Positions 1-8,505 of a DNA stretch of 64,000 nt are shown one piece after another (the first letter of the stretch is position 1; every line of letters begins with the position of its first letter). Location: positions 434,001-498,000 of the forward strand of contig PYGH01000001.1 in NCBI GenBank assembly GCA_003014445.1, in the 5' to 3' direction. The position numbers and the translations under genes were made by a program. The DNA is from Fusobacterium naviforme. GTDB lineage: Bacteria; Bacillota; Clostridia; Lachnospirales; Lachnospiraceae. The notes under the pieces were generated by a model. That model searched no databases. It was not told where the DNA came from and worked only from the letters and a program-made list of their open reading frames with translations.

Positions 1-2
1 CA

Positions 3-1364
3 AAGAAGCGCGGAGAGCCGGTGGGCTGGTCCTCTTCCAAGTTCCCCTGCGAGCTTGCGGAGGCCTTTGGCCTGCACGTCGTATATCCGGAGAACCAGGC
101 GGCAGGAATTGCGGCAAACCGTAATGGTGAGATGCTCTGTCAGGCAGCCGAGGATCTCGGCTATGACAATGATATCTGTGGCTACACCCGTATCAGTCTT
201 GCCTATGCAGCCGGCTACAGAGTCGGCAGAAAGTTCGACCCGGCAACCGGTGAGTACATCATCAACCCGGCGTCCGGCAAGCCCTTAAAGGACGCTGACG
301 GCAAGCCCGTTATTGACGAGGCAACTGGCAAGCCGAAGAAGGATCCGAAGACGCAGACTCCATATGAGGAGCTGGTCAATATCAACGACATCGAGGCACT
401 GCCGGACGGCCCGGAGAAGGAGCAGAAGCTCGCGGCTCTAAAGCCGATTCGCCAGAACCTCATGCCGATGCCCGACTTCGTTCTCTGCTGCAATAATATC
501 TGCAACTGCATGACAAAGTGGTATGAGAACATCGCCCGCATTCACAATATTCCGCTCATCATGATCGATATCCCCTATAACAATGATGTCGATGTCGATG
601 ACAGTAAGGTCCGCTATGTGAGAGCGCAGTTTGACGAGGCAATCAAGCAGCTTGAGCAGATCTCCGGCAAGAAATTTGATGAGGAGAAATTCAATCAGGC
701 ATGTGCAAATGCAAACAGAACGGCAAAGGCCTGGCTGAAGGTCTGTGATTATCTCCAGTACAAGCCCGCTCCGATGTCCGGCTTTGATCTCTTCAACCAC
801 ATGGCAGATGTCGTGACCGCGCGTGGCCGTGTCGAGACTGCCGAGGCCTTTGAGCTGCTCGCGCAGGATCTTGAGCAGAATGTCAAGGATGGTACCTCCA
901 CGCTGCCGTTCCCGGAGAAAAAGCGCATCATGTTCGAGGGTATTCCGTGCTGGCCGAAGCTTCCGGCACTGTTCAAGCCCCTGAAGGACAACGGAATTAA
1001 TGTCACCGCAGTCGTCTACGCTCCGGCATTCGGTTTTGTTTATGATGGTCTGGACGAGATGGCACGCGCTTACTACAAGGCTCCGAACTCTGTATGTATT
1101 GAGCAGGGTGTTGCATGGAGAGAGGGAATCTGCCGCGACAACAAGGTCGATGGCGTACTGGTTCACTACAACCGCTCCTGCAAGCCGTGGTCCGGTTACA
1201 TGGCGGAGATGCAGAGACGCTTCACCAAGGATCTCGGTGTGCCCTGCGCCGGCTTTGACGGCGATCAGGCGGATCCGCGTAACTTTAACGCCGCACAGTA
1301 TGAGACCAGAGTACAGGGTCTGATGGAAGCAATGGAAGCGAACGACAAAGCGAAGGAGGCGTAA
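3..1364 (+). CDS. hgdA: (R)-2-hydroxyglutaryl-CoA dehydratase alpha subunit, 5' truncated by window edge
   Basis: Alpha subunit of the oxygen-sensitive [4Fe-4S] dehydratase that converts (R)-2-hydroxyglutaryl-CoA to glutaconyl-CoA in the hydroxyglutarate pathway of glutamate fermentation. The reading frame is open to the left edge (…KKRGEPVGWSSSKFP), so the true start lies outside the window; the GTG at 21 is internal. About 453 residues are visible of a family length near 477. Strong family stretches are seen: GWSSSKFPCELAE, PDFVLCCNNICNCMTKWYE (candidate cluster cysteines), GFDLFNHMADVVTARGR, and GFDGDQADPRNFNAAQYETR. It is followed 2 bp later by hgdB. The activator hgdC and the CoA-transferase are expected upstream, out of view. 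Identity is very likely; a related 2-hydroxyacyl-CoA substrate is the only serious alternative. Confidence 0.95.
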   Translation, partial: KKRGEPVGWSSSKFPCELAEAFGLHVVYPENQAAGIAANRNGEMLCQAAEDLGYDNDICGYTRISLAYAAGYRVGRKFDPATGEYIINPASGKPLKDADGKPVIDEATGKPKKDPKTQTPYEELVNINDIEALPDGPEKEQKLAALKPIRQNLMPMPDFVLCCNNICNCMTKWYENIARIHNIPLIMIDIPYNNDVDVDDSKVRYVRAQFDEAIKQLEQISGKKFDEEKFNQACANANRTAKAWLKVCDYLQYKPAPMSGFDLFNHMADVVTARGRVETAEAFELLAQDLEQNVKDGTSTLPFPEKKRIMFEGIPCWPKLPALFKPLKDNGINVTAVVYAPAFGFVYDGLDEMARAYYKAPNSVCIEQGVAWREGICRDNKVDGVLVHYNRSCKPWSGYMAEMQRRFTKDLGVPCAGFDGDQADPRNFNAAQYETRVQGLMEAMEANDKAKEA

Positions 1365-1366
1365 GA

Positions 1367-2509
1367 ATGAGTATCGAAGCTTTATTAAAGGAATTCGCTG
1401 AAGTCTCCGCTAATCCGAAGGCTCAGCTCGAAAAATACAAGGCAGCAGGCAAAAAGGTAATCGGTGTTCTTCCGTACTATGCACCGGAGGAGCTGGTTTA
1501 TGCAGCAGGTATGGTTCCGATGGGAATCTGGGGCAGCAATACGAAGACTATCAGCCGCGCCAAGGAGTACTGCGCGACCTTCTACTGCACCATTGCTCAG
1601 CTCGCGCTGGAAATGCTGCTGGATGGCACCATGAAGGATCTGGACGGCGTTATCACCCCCACGATCTGTGACACGCTTCGCCCGATGTCTCAGAACATCC
1701 GCGTCTCGATGGGCGATAAGCTTCCGGTGATCTTCCTCGCGCATCCGCAGAACCGCTTTGCTGACTGGGGTCTGCAGTTCACGATGGATCAGTATCATGA
1801 TGTGAAGAAACAGCTGGAGAAGATCGCCTCCAAGGCGATCACTCCGGAGGATCTCCAGAGAACCATTAAGCTCTATAACCGCAGCCGCAGAGCGCGCCGC
1901 GCATTTGTGAAGCTCGCCAGCGATCACTGCGACGTGATTACACCGACCAAGAGAATGTATGTCCTGAAGTCTGCATGGTTCATGGCAAAGGACGAGTACA
2001 CTGAGAAGCTTGAGGCGCTGAATGCAGAGCTCGAAAAGCTCCCGGTATGTGATTGGAAGGGAACCAAGGTTGTGACCAGCGGCATCATCTGCGACAACCC
2101 GAAGCTTCTTGCGGCATTTGAGGAGAATCATATTGCCATTGCAGCGGATGATGTGGCACACGAGAGCCGCTCCTTTAAGACCGATGCACCGGAGACAGAG
2201 AATCCGATGCGCGATCTCGCGGTGCAGTATGCAAACATCGACCACGATGTTCTGCTCTATGACCCGAAGTCCTCGGAGAACCGCCGCGGTGAATACGTCG
2301 CTGACCTCGTGAAGAACAGCGGTGCGCAGGGACTGGTGCTCTTCATGCAGCAGTTCTGTGACCCGGAGGAGATGGAATACCCCTATCTCAAGAAGGCTCT
2401 GGACAATGCAGGGATCCCGCATATTAAGCTCGGCATTGACCAGCAGATGCGCGATTTCGGACAGGCCCGCACTGCGATTCAGGCCTTCGCGGATGTGCTT
2501 TCTCTGTAA
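1367..2509 (+). CDS. hgdB: (R)-2-hydroxyglutaryl-CoA dehydratase beta subunit
   Basis: Partner of HgdA in the heterodimeric 2-hydroxyacyl-CoA dehydratase. The protein has 380 residues, matching the family (about 379). Visible family features are the N-terminal KKVIGVLPYYAPEELVYAAG, a cysteine-rich AKEYCATFYCTIAQLALE that should supply cluster ligands, the ITPTICDTLRPMSQN segment, and the C-terminal QGLVLFMQQFCDPEEMEYPYLKKAL. The ATG sits 2 bp after the hgdA stop, with the purine-rich GCGAAGGAGGCG of the hgdA tail as ribosome binding site, so the two are translated from one mRNA. A hairpin follows the stop codon. Confidence 0.95.
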   Translation: MSIEALLKEFAEVSANPKAQLEKYKAAGKKVIGVLPYYAPEELVYAAGMVPMGIWGSNTKTISRAKEYCATFYCTIAQLALEMLLDGTMKDLDGVITPTICDTLRPMSQNIRVSMGDKLPVIFLAHPQNRFADWGLQFTMDQYHDVKKQLEKIASKAITPEDLQRTIKLYNRSRRARRAFVKLASDHCDVITPTKRMYVLKSAWFMAKDEYTEKLEALNAELEKLPVCDWKGTKVVTSGIICDNPKLLAAFEENHIAIAADDVAHESRSFKTDAPETENPMRDLAVQYANIDHDVLLYDPKSSENRRGEYVADLVKNSGAQGLVLFMQQFCDPEEMEYPYLKKALDNAGIPHIKLGIDQQMRDFGQARTAIQAFADVLSL

Positions 2510-2530
2510 ATAAACATCTTTTTTCTTTCA

Positions 2531-2557
2531 ACGGGCGCCGCTGCTTGCGGCGTCCGT
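2531..2557 (+). terminator. Hairpin after hgdB
   Basis: An 11-bp stem (2531-2541 with 2547-2557, one G-U pair) encloses a 5-nt loop. Only a short T-run follows, then a second T-run about 10 nt on. It is placed as the end of the hgdAB transcript. Confidence 0.7.
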
Positions 2558-2638
2558 TTGCATATCGACTTTTTTCGGAAAGAAGAAAGGGGCTATAATA
2601 AACGCAGCGATTTCTGGAATTTTTTGCAAAAAATAGAG

Positions 2639-2720
2639 AAACCCTATAAATTCAACGAAAGCATTGCTTTTATCACAGAGAAGTCTATACTATATATTAG
2701 TATAGTATACTTTAGGGTTT
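2639..2720. promoter_or_regulatory. Nested inverted repeats upstream of the LPXTG gene
   Basis: An AT-rich palindrome, CTATACTA-5 nt-TAGTATAG (2685-2705), lies inside a wider inverted repeat, AAACCCTA (2639-2646) and TAGGGTTT (2713-2720). This is the only notable content of the 270-bp gap between hgdB and the next gene. It could be an operator with promoter, or the scar of a lost element; the sequence does not decide. Confidence 0.35.
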
Positions 2721-2779
2721 TATAAGTAAAATCCGGCGATCGGACAGGAAGCACAGAGAGGATTCCGGAGAAATGGGCT

Positions 2780-3265
2780 TTGCCGCATTTCGCCGTGAAA
2801 GCTGCGACAAGAGCTGAAAGCATTCGGAAAAAGGAGAGAAAGCTTCATAGGAGAATTGTGCTGAGAGTCCGGAAAAATACAGATGGCGAAGGTGAGATAA
2901 AGGACAAAGCCACAAATTCCAATGCCCAAGAAAAGGATAAGGCTACAGATTCCAATGCCGGAAGGCGAGGCGGTTCAGGAAACGGTGGAGGTGGAACTGT
3001 AACCGGAAAGCATGCCAGCAAGAAGTATATGCCGCTGCCTGTTATTCCGCAGCAGAACATTCCGGAAGTGAAGGCGGAGGAGCAGCCCGTGCCGGACAGC
3101 ACAGCGTCAAATCACGGTGTAGAGCCGATTCTTGCCAAGCAGGAGAGATCCGGAAGGTCCTTACCGAAGACAGGAGAGAGTGCGACCCGCGCTTTATATG
3201 CGCTGCTGGCGGGGATTGTGAGCAGCCTCCTGCTGTTGTTTAGGATTAAGAGAAATAAGCAGTAA
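2780..3265 (+). CDS. Short LPXTG wall-anchored protein, possibly a remnant
   Basis: 161 residues ending in a complete sortase sorting signal: LPKTG, a hydrophobic segment (ALYALLAGIVSSLLLLF) and a basic tail (RIKRNKQ). Before it lies a low-complexity, charged stretch with two imperfect copies of KDKAT(N/D)SNA and a Gly-rich linker. No signal peptide can be seen at the N-terminus, which a sortase substrate needs. The ORF therefore looks like the C-terminal part of a larger surface protein whose front has been lost, or the start codon is wrong. It has no partner genes; it ends against a perfect bidirectional terminator facing the large minus-strand gene. Confidence 0.55.
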   Translation: MPHFAVKAATRAESIRKKERKLHRRIVLRVRKNTDGEGEIKDKATNSNAQEKDKATDSNAGRRGGSGNGGGGTVTGKHASKKYMPLPVIPQQNIPEVKAEEQPVPDSTASNHGVEPILAKQERSGRSLPKTGESATRALYALLAGIVSSLLLLFRIKRNKQ

Positions 3266-3289
3266 CAGAAAGAGCAATGAATATTTGAG

Positions 3290-3327
3290 AAGCGAGAGAG
3301 GGGGGCATCAGCCCCCCTCTCTCGCTT
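3290..3327. terminator. Bidirectional terminator between convergent genes
   Basis: A perfect 17-bp GC-rich stem (3290-3306 with 3311-3327) and a 4-nt loop sit between the LPXTG gene (plus) and the 1397-residue gene (minus). Confidence 0.8.
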
Positions 3328-3339
3328 ATTACAGTGAAA

Positions 3340-6300
3340 TCACAGTGAATTTGTGCGGCTCCTGTCATGGACAGAGGGCATCCGATGGCTGGTTCTGTCC
3401 ACAGGCTTTTTGTGCGGTGCAGCTTTGAAGGAGCTGTTCCTCTCTTGAAGCTCCTCAAAGCAGATGCGGCTTTTTTCTGCCGGCTGCCCTTTCCCGAGCT
3501 TCCGGCATTCTTCTCTGCGCAGGGTATTTCGTTCCTCCCACTGCCGGGAGAGCAGCTGAGCCTCTTCGTAGTCCTGCACCTCCAGCTGGTGGGCCATTTT
3601 CCGCTTTCCGCTGCTGAAGAAGTGTACGCTGGTTCTGGGAGCGGTGGGCTCAGGCGGATTGTAGCATACGCTTTCCAGCTTTCCGTCTGACAGGACACTC
3701 AGGTGATCCGCGGAATGATTCTGTATATTCAGGTAGTCCGTGAGTCGGTCGGTAAAGTCGACCAGGGAGGACTGCAGGTTCTCGGGATTCAGACCATTCG
3801 CAGTATTCCGGCTGAAGGGAACACCATTCAGGCAAACGCGGGATAGAGCAGAACGTACAAGGGAGAGATCCGGCGCACTGTTTCCGAGAATTTTTGCGCC
3901 GGTCAGCTCTTCAAGTGCCCACATGGCGGTATTCGCTTTTTCCTCCGGTGTCTGCATGATATTCTGTGCCAGAGTCTGATAAAGGCCGTTGCTGATACTT
4001 CCGGAAAGTACCGGAGCATCTGGGCAGGGTGCTGCAAGAAGATTGGCAGCTCTTGCGGAAGCCTCCATTCCGGCATTATACAGGGTGTATTCATTTCCGG
4101 TCATACGTCCTTCTGTATTCTGCATAGCTTCCTGATAACGGGTGAAGTCCTTTCTGCTTCCATAGACGCCGAATTGCGGTTCATCGGAAAACGGAGCATT
4201 GTTCAGGTAGTCGGAAGCTCTGCTGCGGGGGAGTTCCACTGTAATCAGTCGGTTTTCCAGAGTCGCTGCGGCATAGGCACCGGGAGCTTGCCCCTGGTTT
4301 CCGGCGGAGAGCAGATCTGCTTTAATCTCCGGATGGGGGTAAGCGCTCAGACTTTGGATCTTATTCAGAAAGCCTGCGCCCTCAGAAAGAGGGAGAAACG
4401 CTCTTCTGGACTCCACCGGGTCGATTGCAGCGAGAGAGCGCAGCAGCTCGGAGGTCTGCGTAAGTTCGGTGTGTACAGACTTCATGACGCTGCTTCCAAT
4501 CTGTTTTTCCAGCTCCTGACTGCCGGCGATTCGCTCGGAAAATTCTGCAAAGGAATGCAGGAATGAATTACCGAGCAGCGCATCGGAGCTTCCGGGAAGG
4601 AAGAATTCTTTCTGGAACTGCCCGAAGGAGACCCGTGCATTGCCCGGGATGTTCAGCTGATCTGCGAGCCACTGGTCACGGTAAGCCGCCACCTCATCAG
4701 GAGCTGCGGCGGGGTTTCTGGGATCCCGGGACTCCGAAAACATCAGCTGTGCCTGCTGTGCAAAGAGGCCGGCACGTTCTGCTGTCGCAGGCGTCACCTC
4801 TCCGTGTTCATTCAGAAGCATCTGACTCATACCGCGAAGCAGATAGTTGTAGTTCTGCCGAAAGCTGATCTGCTGCCCTTCAGCGGAGTAGACGTATTCC
4901 GGCATACGGAGCTGTGCCCGGTAGCGGGTCTCTCCATCTTCCATCGTCTGAGGCTGGAAGCCGAGGAGCGGATTGGCCGAGGAGAGAAGATTTTTCTGCT
5001 GTTCTGTTATCAGCAGGTGATCGGCGGAAGCGCCGGAGGTCCGCATGAGCGCCGGATCCGCCGACAGGGGGGCGTGGTGATACAGAGCTGCGCCGGAGAG
5101 AGATGCTGGAGCTTCAAGCTGCGATGCACTGCGAAGCTGTGCTGCGGGATCCATTTCCGGAGCAGGCGCTTTCCGGAGGAAGCGGGAGGCGAGCAGAGGA
5201 ATGTCGGACGACACATTCACGGGGACGAAGCGGAGACCGTGGTCAGCATACAGGGACTCTGCCCCGGAGGCCGCAGCGCCTGCAGACAGGTTCTTCTCAT
5301 CCCGCACAGCGAAATCAACTCTTTCATTGTCCGTAATATGCTTCATAATCTCAATCTTCTTGTCTTCAGAAGAGAGATACTGCATATGGCTGCGGCGGAA
5401 ACGCTCTCCGGCACTTTCGCCATTGATATAGATATCATCAAATATCCGGTGATCATCCGTCTTCAGCATGGATTTCGGGAAGACGGTGGAGAAGGCCGCA
5501 TCAAAATTATGAACAGCGAACTCCCTTGCCCGCAGGCTCATATCAGAAGCATGTGCAGCAGTTATGAAATCATTTGCAATCTGATCCTCCGGAGCCTGTA
5601 TGTCCATGCGGACCTGATTGATGGGCAGCAGCTTTCCGTTCAATGTTTTCGCCATATCGACGAGGGACTCGAAGCTGGCACCGCTTCCGGAAAGAAAGTT
5701 TGTCAGAGCTTCCTTTTCTTCATTGTTGATATGGTTTACCTGCTCGCCTCCGTTCAGCGCAGAGGTGAGAATACTTCTTGCGGCTGTACGGGCCAGGCGA
5801 AGGTCTATATCCTTTTCTTCCAGCTCGCCGGTATAGAGATAGGAGCGGTTTAGGAGCTCCTCTGAGCCATGCTCCGCCTGAATGAGAGAAGAGACACCGT
5901 TAAAATTCAGCTTTGCTTTTCCATAGGCTTCCGCTCGCTCCATGATCTGATCCAGGGTATTGACCAAAGTGCGGTAGTTATCACGGTGTGCGTCGGGAAT
6001 ACGGCTCTCAAGCATGATTGCATTGCGCAGATCGTTCTTGAATTCATATTCCAGCTCGTTGGTAGTGTATCCCCGGCTTCCCATGACAGGCTTATAACCG
6101 CGCTGGTTTCGATTGTTTTCCCACTCTTCCCCGATGGAAAATTTATGATAGTCTTCCTTCAGTCCAAGATAAGCGCGCTCAGCATAGGGAGAAAAATCCC
6201 GGAGCGGCTGATAGATTTCGTTAAAGAGACTGTTCTTCTCCAGCTGAAGAATCTGTTCTTCTTTCGCTTTTTGTTTTCTCAGGCAGAAGTCCTCCGTGAT

Positions 6301-7533
6301 GCCGTCTGCCGGAATATGGGCATTTTTAAAATAGTGTTTCCGGAAGTTCTCCTCATTCTCAAAAATCCCAATGGAAACGGCATCTGTCATGCCCGGATGA
6401 TGCATAAAGGAATCCGCTTCCGGAGCGAATGCTTCCAGTGTCAGCTGGTAAGTCTTTCCGTTTGCAGCGGTGAAGCTTCCGATATGTGTTGCTACGTGCT
6501 GATCCCATTTGCGCTCCCCGAGAGTGTCGTCGAAATGCTGAACGGCCTTCTGGGCATCTGCCACAGCGTTAGAGAGAGCGGAAAGCTGCTGGTTCTGAGA
6601 GGAATCACCATCCTGTGCATGCTGAAACACCCAGTTGTCCAGCCGGCTGCGCGCATCGCTTACTTCTGTCTCCAACCGGCTCCGGTTTTCCTGATCCCGC
6701 GCTTCGAGATTGACGCTGTAGGATGTCGGCGGCACGCTTTTTCCCGCCTTCCCCATAAGAATGTCGGCATTGTTTGCATAGTCCCAGATCAGGCGGTTGC
6801 TGTGAAGGTTTCCGCTGCATTCCGTAGGGCAGATCAGAGCCATTTCAGCTTCAGGGTCCATGTGCGCATAGCGGAGAAGCTCGGCGGAGGCTTTTTCCTG
6901 TTCGCGCAGATTCAGCTGAAGTCTTTCGCGCATTCCCGTGTCCGCAGAGAGCTGCTCACGAAGAGACTCATCGCCGAGAGCCAGTCCTGCCGCTATATAG
7001 CCGCCCCATATCAGTGAGAAATTCCCTCCCATGTAAGGGGCAATGCGGCTTTCCTCATGATTAAAAAACATGGCTTCTGCAAAGTTGCGGAAATCGCCGC
7101 GTTCTGTCGCGGGGATCCGGAGTGTCGTGGCAAGCCAGTCAAGCCCATGCATGCGGGCATCAACTCCGCTTCGCAGAGCTTCCAGACTGACGGGAGCTTC
7201 AGAGAGTCCGAGGCGGGCGTCCAGCTCATTCAGAAAGGCAAAGCCCTTTGCATAATCCAGGCTGCCATCGTCGGAAAGGAACTGATTTGCAATTCCCTTC
7301 ACCAGGCGATTGTTATTGACACGCATCCGGAATACCACTCCGTCTTGAGAAAGGCTTCCGTACTCCGGCATACGCGGTGTCATGGTGTAGCTGTCTGACC
7401 CTTCAACGGGAGTAAAATGAAAGAAGTTTCCGGCGCTTCCCGCTTCAATGGTCTGTTTTATGTTCTGATTGACAAGAAGCCCGCCTTCATAGGTTCCTTC
7501 TGTAATGCTGTCGCCTGTTATATTATATGGCAT
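3340..7533 (-). CDS. 1397-residue duplicated protein, candidate T4SS cargo
   Basis: I recognise no family. No signal peptide or membrane segment is seen, so it should be made in the cytosol. Two related parts are visible: residues about 54-230 and 875-1040 both run RMPEY…FR…N.L..G…WLA..L.IP…R..F..F…FF…ELLR.A..DP, and the similarity continues weakly beyond, so the protein looks like an old tandem duplication of a domain of several hundred residues. The C-terminus is basic and disordered and contains KSRICFEELQ, beginning 42 residues from the end. Three other proteins of the neighbouring T4SS locus carry the same motif at the same distance. A good AAAGGAG site precedes the ATG. Its own promoter box, TTTTGTGTCCAT on the minus strand, matches the boxes of the secretion operons. 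Role as exported effector, toxin or surface protein is inference. Confidence 0.75.
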   Translation of the reverse strand: MPYNITGDSITEGTYEGGLLVNQNIKQTIEAGSAGNFFHFTPVEGSDSYTMTPRMPEYGSLSQDGVVFRMRVNNNRLVKGIANQFLSDDGSLDYAKGFAFLNELDARLGLSEAPVSLEALRSGVDARMHGLDWLATTLRIPATERGDFRNFAEAMFFNHEESRIAPYMGGNFSLIWGGYIAAGLALGDESLREQLSADTGMRERLQLNLREQEKASAELLRYAHMDPEAEMALICPTECSGNLHSNRLIWDYANNADILMGKAGKSVPPTSYSVNLEARDQENRSRLETEVSDARSRLDNWVFQHAQDGDSSQNQQLSALSNAVADAQKAVQHFDDTLGERKWDQHVATHIGSFTAANGKTYQLTLEAFAPEADSFMHHPGMTDAVSIGIFENEENFRKHYFKNAHIPADGITEDFCLRKQKAKEEQILQLEKNSLFNEIYQPLRDFSPYAERAYLGLKEDYHKFSIGEEWENNRNQRGYKPVMGSRGYTTNELEYEFKNDLRNAIMLESRIPDAHRDNYRTLVNTLDQIMERAEAYGKAKLNFNGVSSLIQAEHGSEELLNRSYLYTGELEEKDIDLRLARTAARSILTSALNGGEQVNHINNEEKEALTNFLSGSGASFESLVDMAKTLNGKLLPINQVRMDIQAPEDQIANDFITAAHASDMSLRAREFAVHNFDAAFSTVFPKSMLKTDDHRIFDDIYINGESAGERFRRSHMQYLSSEDKKIEIMKHITDNERVDFAVRDEKNLSAGAAASGAESLYADHGLRFVPVNVSSDIPLLASRFLRKAPAPEMDPAAQLRSASQLEAPASLSGAALYHHAPLSADPALMRTSGASADHLLITEQQKNLLSSANPLLGFQPQTMEDGETRYRAQLRMPEYVYSAEGQQISFRQNYNYLLRGMSQMLLNEHGEVTPATAERAGLFAQQAQLMFSESRDPRNPAAAPDEVAAYRDQWLADQLNIPGNARVSFGQFQKEFFLPGSSDALLGNSFLHSFAEFSERIAGSQELEKQIGSSVMKSVHTELTQTSELLRSLAAIDPVESRRAFLPLSEGAGFLNKIQSLSAYPHPEIKADLLSAGNQGQAPGAYAAATLENRLITVELPRSRASDYLNNAPFSDEPQFGVYGSRKDFTRYQEAMQNTEGRMTGNEYTLYNAGMEASARAANLLAAPCPDAPVLSGSISNGLYQTLAQNIMQTPEEKANTAMWALEELTGAKILGNSAPDLSLVRSALSRVCLNGVPFSRNTANGLNPENLQSSLVDFTDRLTDYLNIQNHSADHLSVLSDGKLESVCYNPPEPTAPRTSVHFFSSGKRKMAHQLEVQDYEEAQLLSRQWEERNTLRREECRKLGKGQPAEKSRICFEELQERNSSFKAAPHKKPVDRTSHRMPSVHDRSRTNSL

Positions 7534-7606
7534 GCTGTGTACTCCTTTCTGTGCTTCAGCTTGATATATTCATTTTTTCTGTCGGTTTTTGCAGTTTACT
7601 ACGTAA

Positions 7607-7618
7607 ATGGACACAAAA
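7607..7618 (-). promoter_or_regulatory. TTTTGTGTCCAT box upstream of the 1397-residue gene
   Basis: The minus strand reads TTTTGTGTCCAT about 75 nt before the start codon, followed by an AT-rich TACGTAGTAA. Near-identical boxes precede the response regulator operon and the T4SS operon, which suggests one shared regulator. Confidence 0.55.
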
Positions 7619-7660
7619 GTGACATTGTGAGAGTGGAAGAAGCCGGAGGCTTCGGATTCA

Positions 7661-8296
7661 TCAGCAGGAATGTACGACAGCGCCGGCTCTTTCCGGAGTC
7701 AGCAGCTGAACGGCCGCTCCTGCGGCAGAGAGAAAAATCCTGGCGTAGAGGTAGACCGGGCTTCCGGAGGGAGGAAAGTGCAGAGCAAAAGGGAAAACGG
7801 GGAGAAGACGAAGAAAAAAATGTACCATGGCGAATCCGCCGATGACAGCGGTAATCGCGATCATGATAGTTCGGTTCAGCTTTACGGCAAGCCTGGCACA
7901 GATCAGAGAAGCCGCGAGGGATACAAGCGGCGCATGAAGTTCATGACTGAATATATTTGGCAGTATGGTTCGTGAAAGCTGAAAAACGGCGAAAAAAATG
8001 CCGGACAGATAGATTTTCCATGCGAGCGCGGCCAGACAGATCGCGACAGCGAGAGAGGCCGGAAGCAGGTAATCCGGACGCAGATCAAAGAACAGAGGCA
8101 GCTGTTCGACTGCGAGAGAATAGCCCAGAGAAAAAGAGATGATACAGACCAACAACTTCTGGAGATGATATCCCTCGAGGCAGCATGCCATTGAGAGAAG
8201 CAGTCCTGCGCAGAGAATGACCGGCGGACAGTCTCTGAGATCCGGCATAAAATTTAACAATGTTCCATAGGTATGAGCTATGATCTGAGTATCCAT
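7661..8296 (-). CDS. Multi-pass membrane protein of the T4SS locus
   Basis: 211 residues from the ATG at 8296, which has AAAGGAG 8 nt upstream; a longer frame exists but lacks a site. The protein is mostly hydrophobic, with about seven predicted membrane helices (for example VILCAGLLLSMACCLEGYH, LLPASLAVAICLAALAWKIY, IMIAITAVIGGFAMVHFFL). The pattern resembles TMEM198/DUF4203-type proteins, but this is a weak impression. It lies 127 bp upstream of the 1397-residue gene in the same direction and diverges from the response regulator, so it belongs to the same locus. It could assist export of or immunity to the large protein; nothing in the sequence proves either. Confidence 0.65.
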   Translation of the reverse strand: MDTQIIAHTYGTLLNFMPDLRDCPPVILCAGLLLSMACCLEGYHLQKLLVCIISFSLGYSLAVEQLPLFFDLRPDYLLPASLAVAICLAALAWKIYLSGIFFAVFQLSRTILPNIFSHELHAPLVSLAASLICARLAVKLNRTIMIAITAVIGGFAMVHFFLRLLPVFPFALHFPPSGSPVYLYARIFLSAAGAAVQLLTPERAGAVVHSC

Positions 8297-8505
8297 AAAA
8301 GAGGCTCCTTTCAGAACGTGAGGATCATGTGCCTGAAAGTGCAGGCACATACGGATAGGCATAGACAAAGACAGCCAGGTATAGAGAAAGATAGCAGGGA
8401 AAGAGACACAGAAAGGACACACGGAAAGAAAAGCCTGTAACTATTTTGTGTCTATTGATATGATAGAACTAAACGCAATGGGCAGAAAAGGAATGGAGAG
8501 TCTGT
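8297..8505. promoter_or_regulatory. Divergent control region between membrane protein and response regulator
   Basis: 209 bp with three structures. A perfect 9-bp hairpin (8327-8335 with 8342-8350) lies in the presumed leader of the minus-strand operon. Two imperfect 20-bp direct repeats follow (8361-8380 and 8381-8400, 15 of 20 identical, purine-rich). A weaker minus-strand copy of the locus box, TTCTGTGTCTCT, lies at 8403-8414. The plus-strand box is listed separately. Confidence 0.5.
8445..8456 (+). promoter_or_regulatory. TTTTGTGTCTAT box upstream of the response regulator operon
   Basis: TTTTGTGTCTAT is followed at 4 nt by a -10-like TATGAT and lies 50 nt before the start codon at 8506. 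It is identical over 12 bases with the box at 11735. Likely an activator site in or near the -35 position. Confidence 0.55.

Noticed and set aside
4804-5853. Plus-strand open frames of 349 and 382 codons (4804-5853, 5869-7017) opposite the 1397-residue gene
   Set aside because: Composition and cysteine/leucine-rich translation are typical of the antisense frame; they lack good starts, and the minus-strand protein has internal homology that proves its frame.
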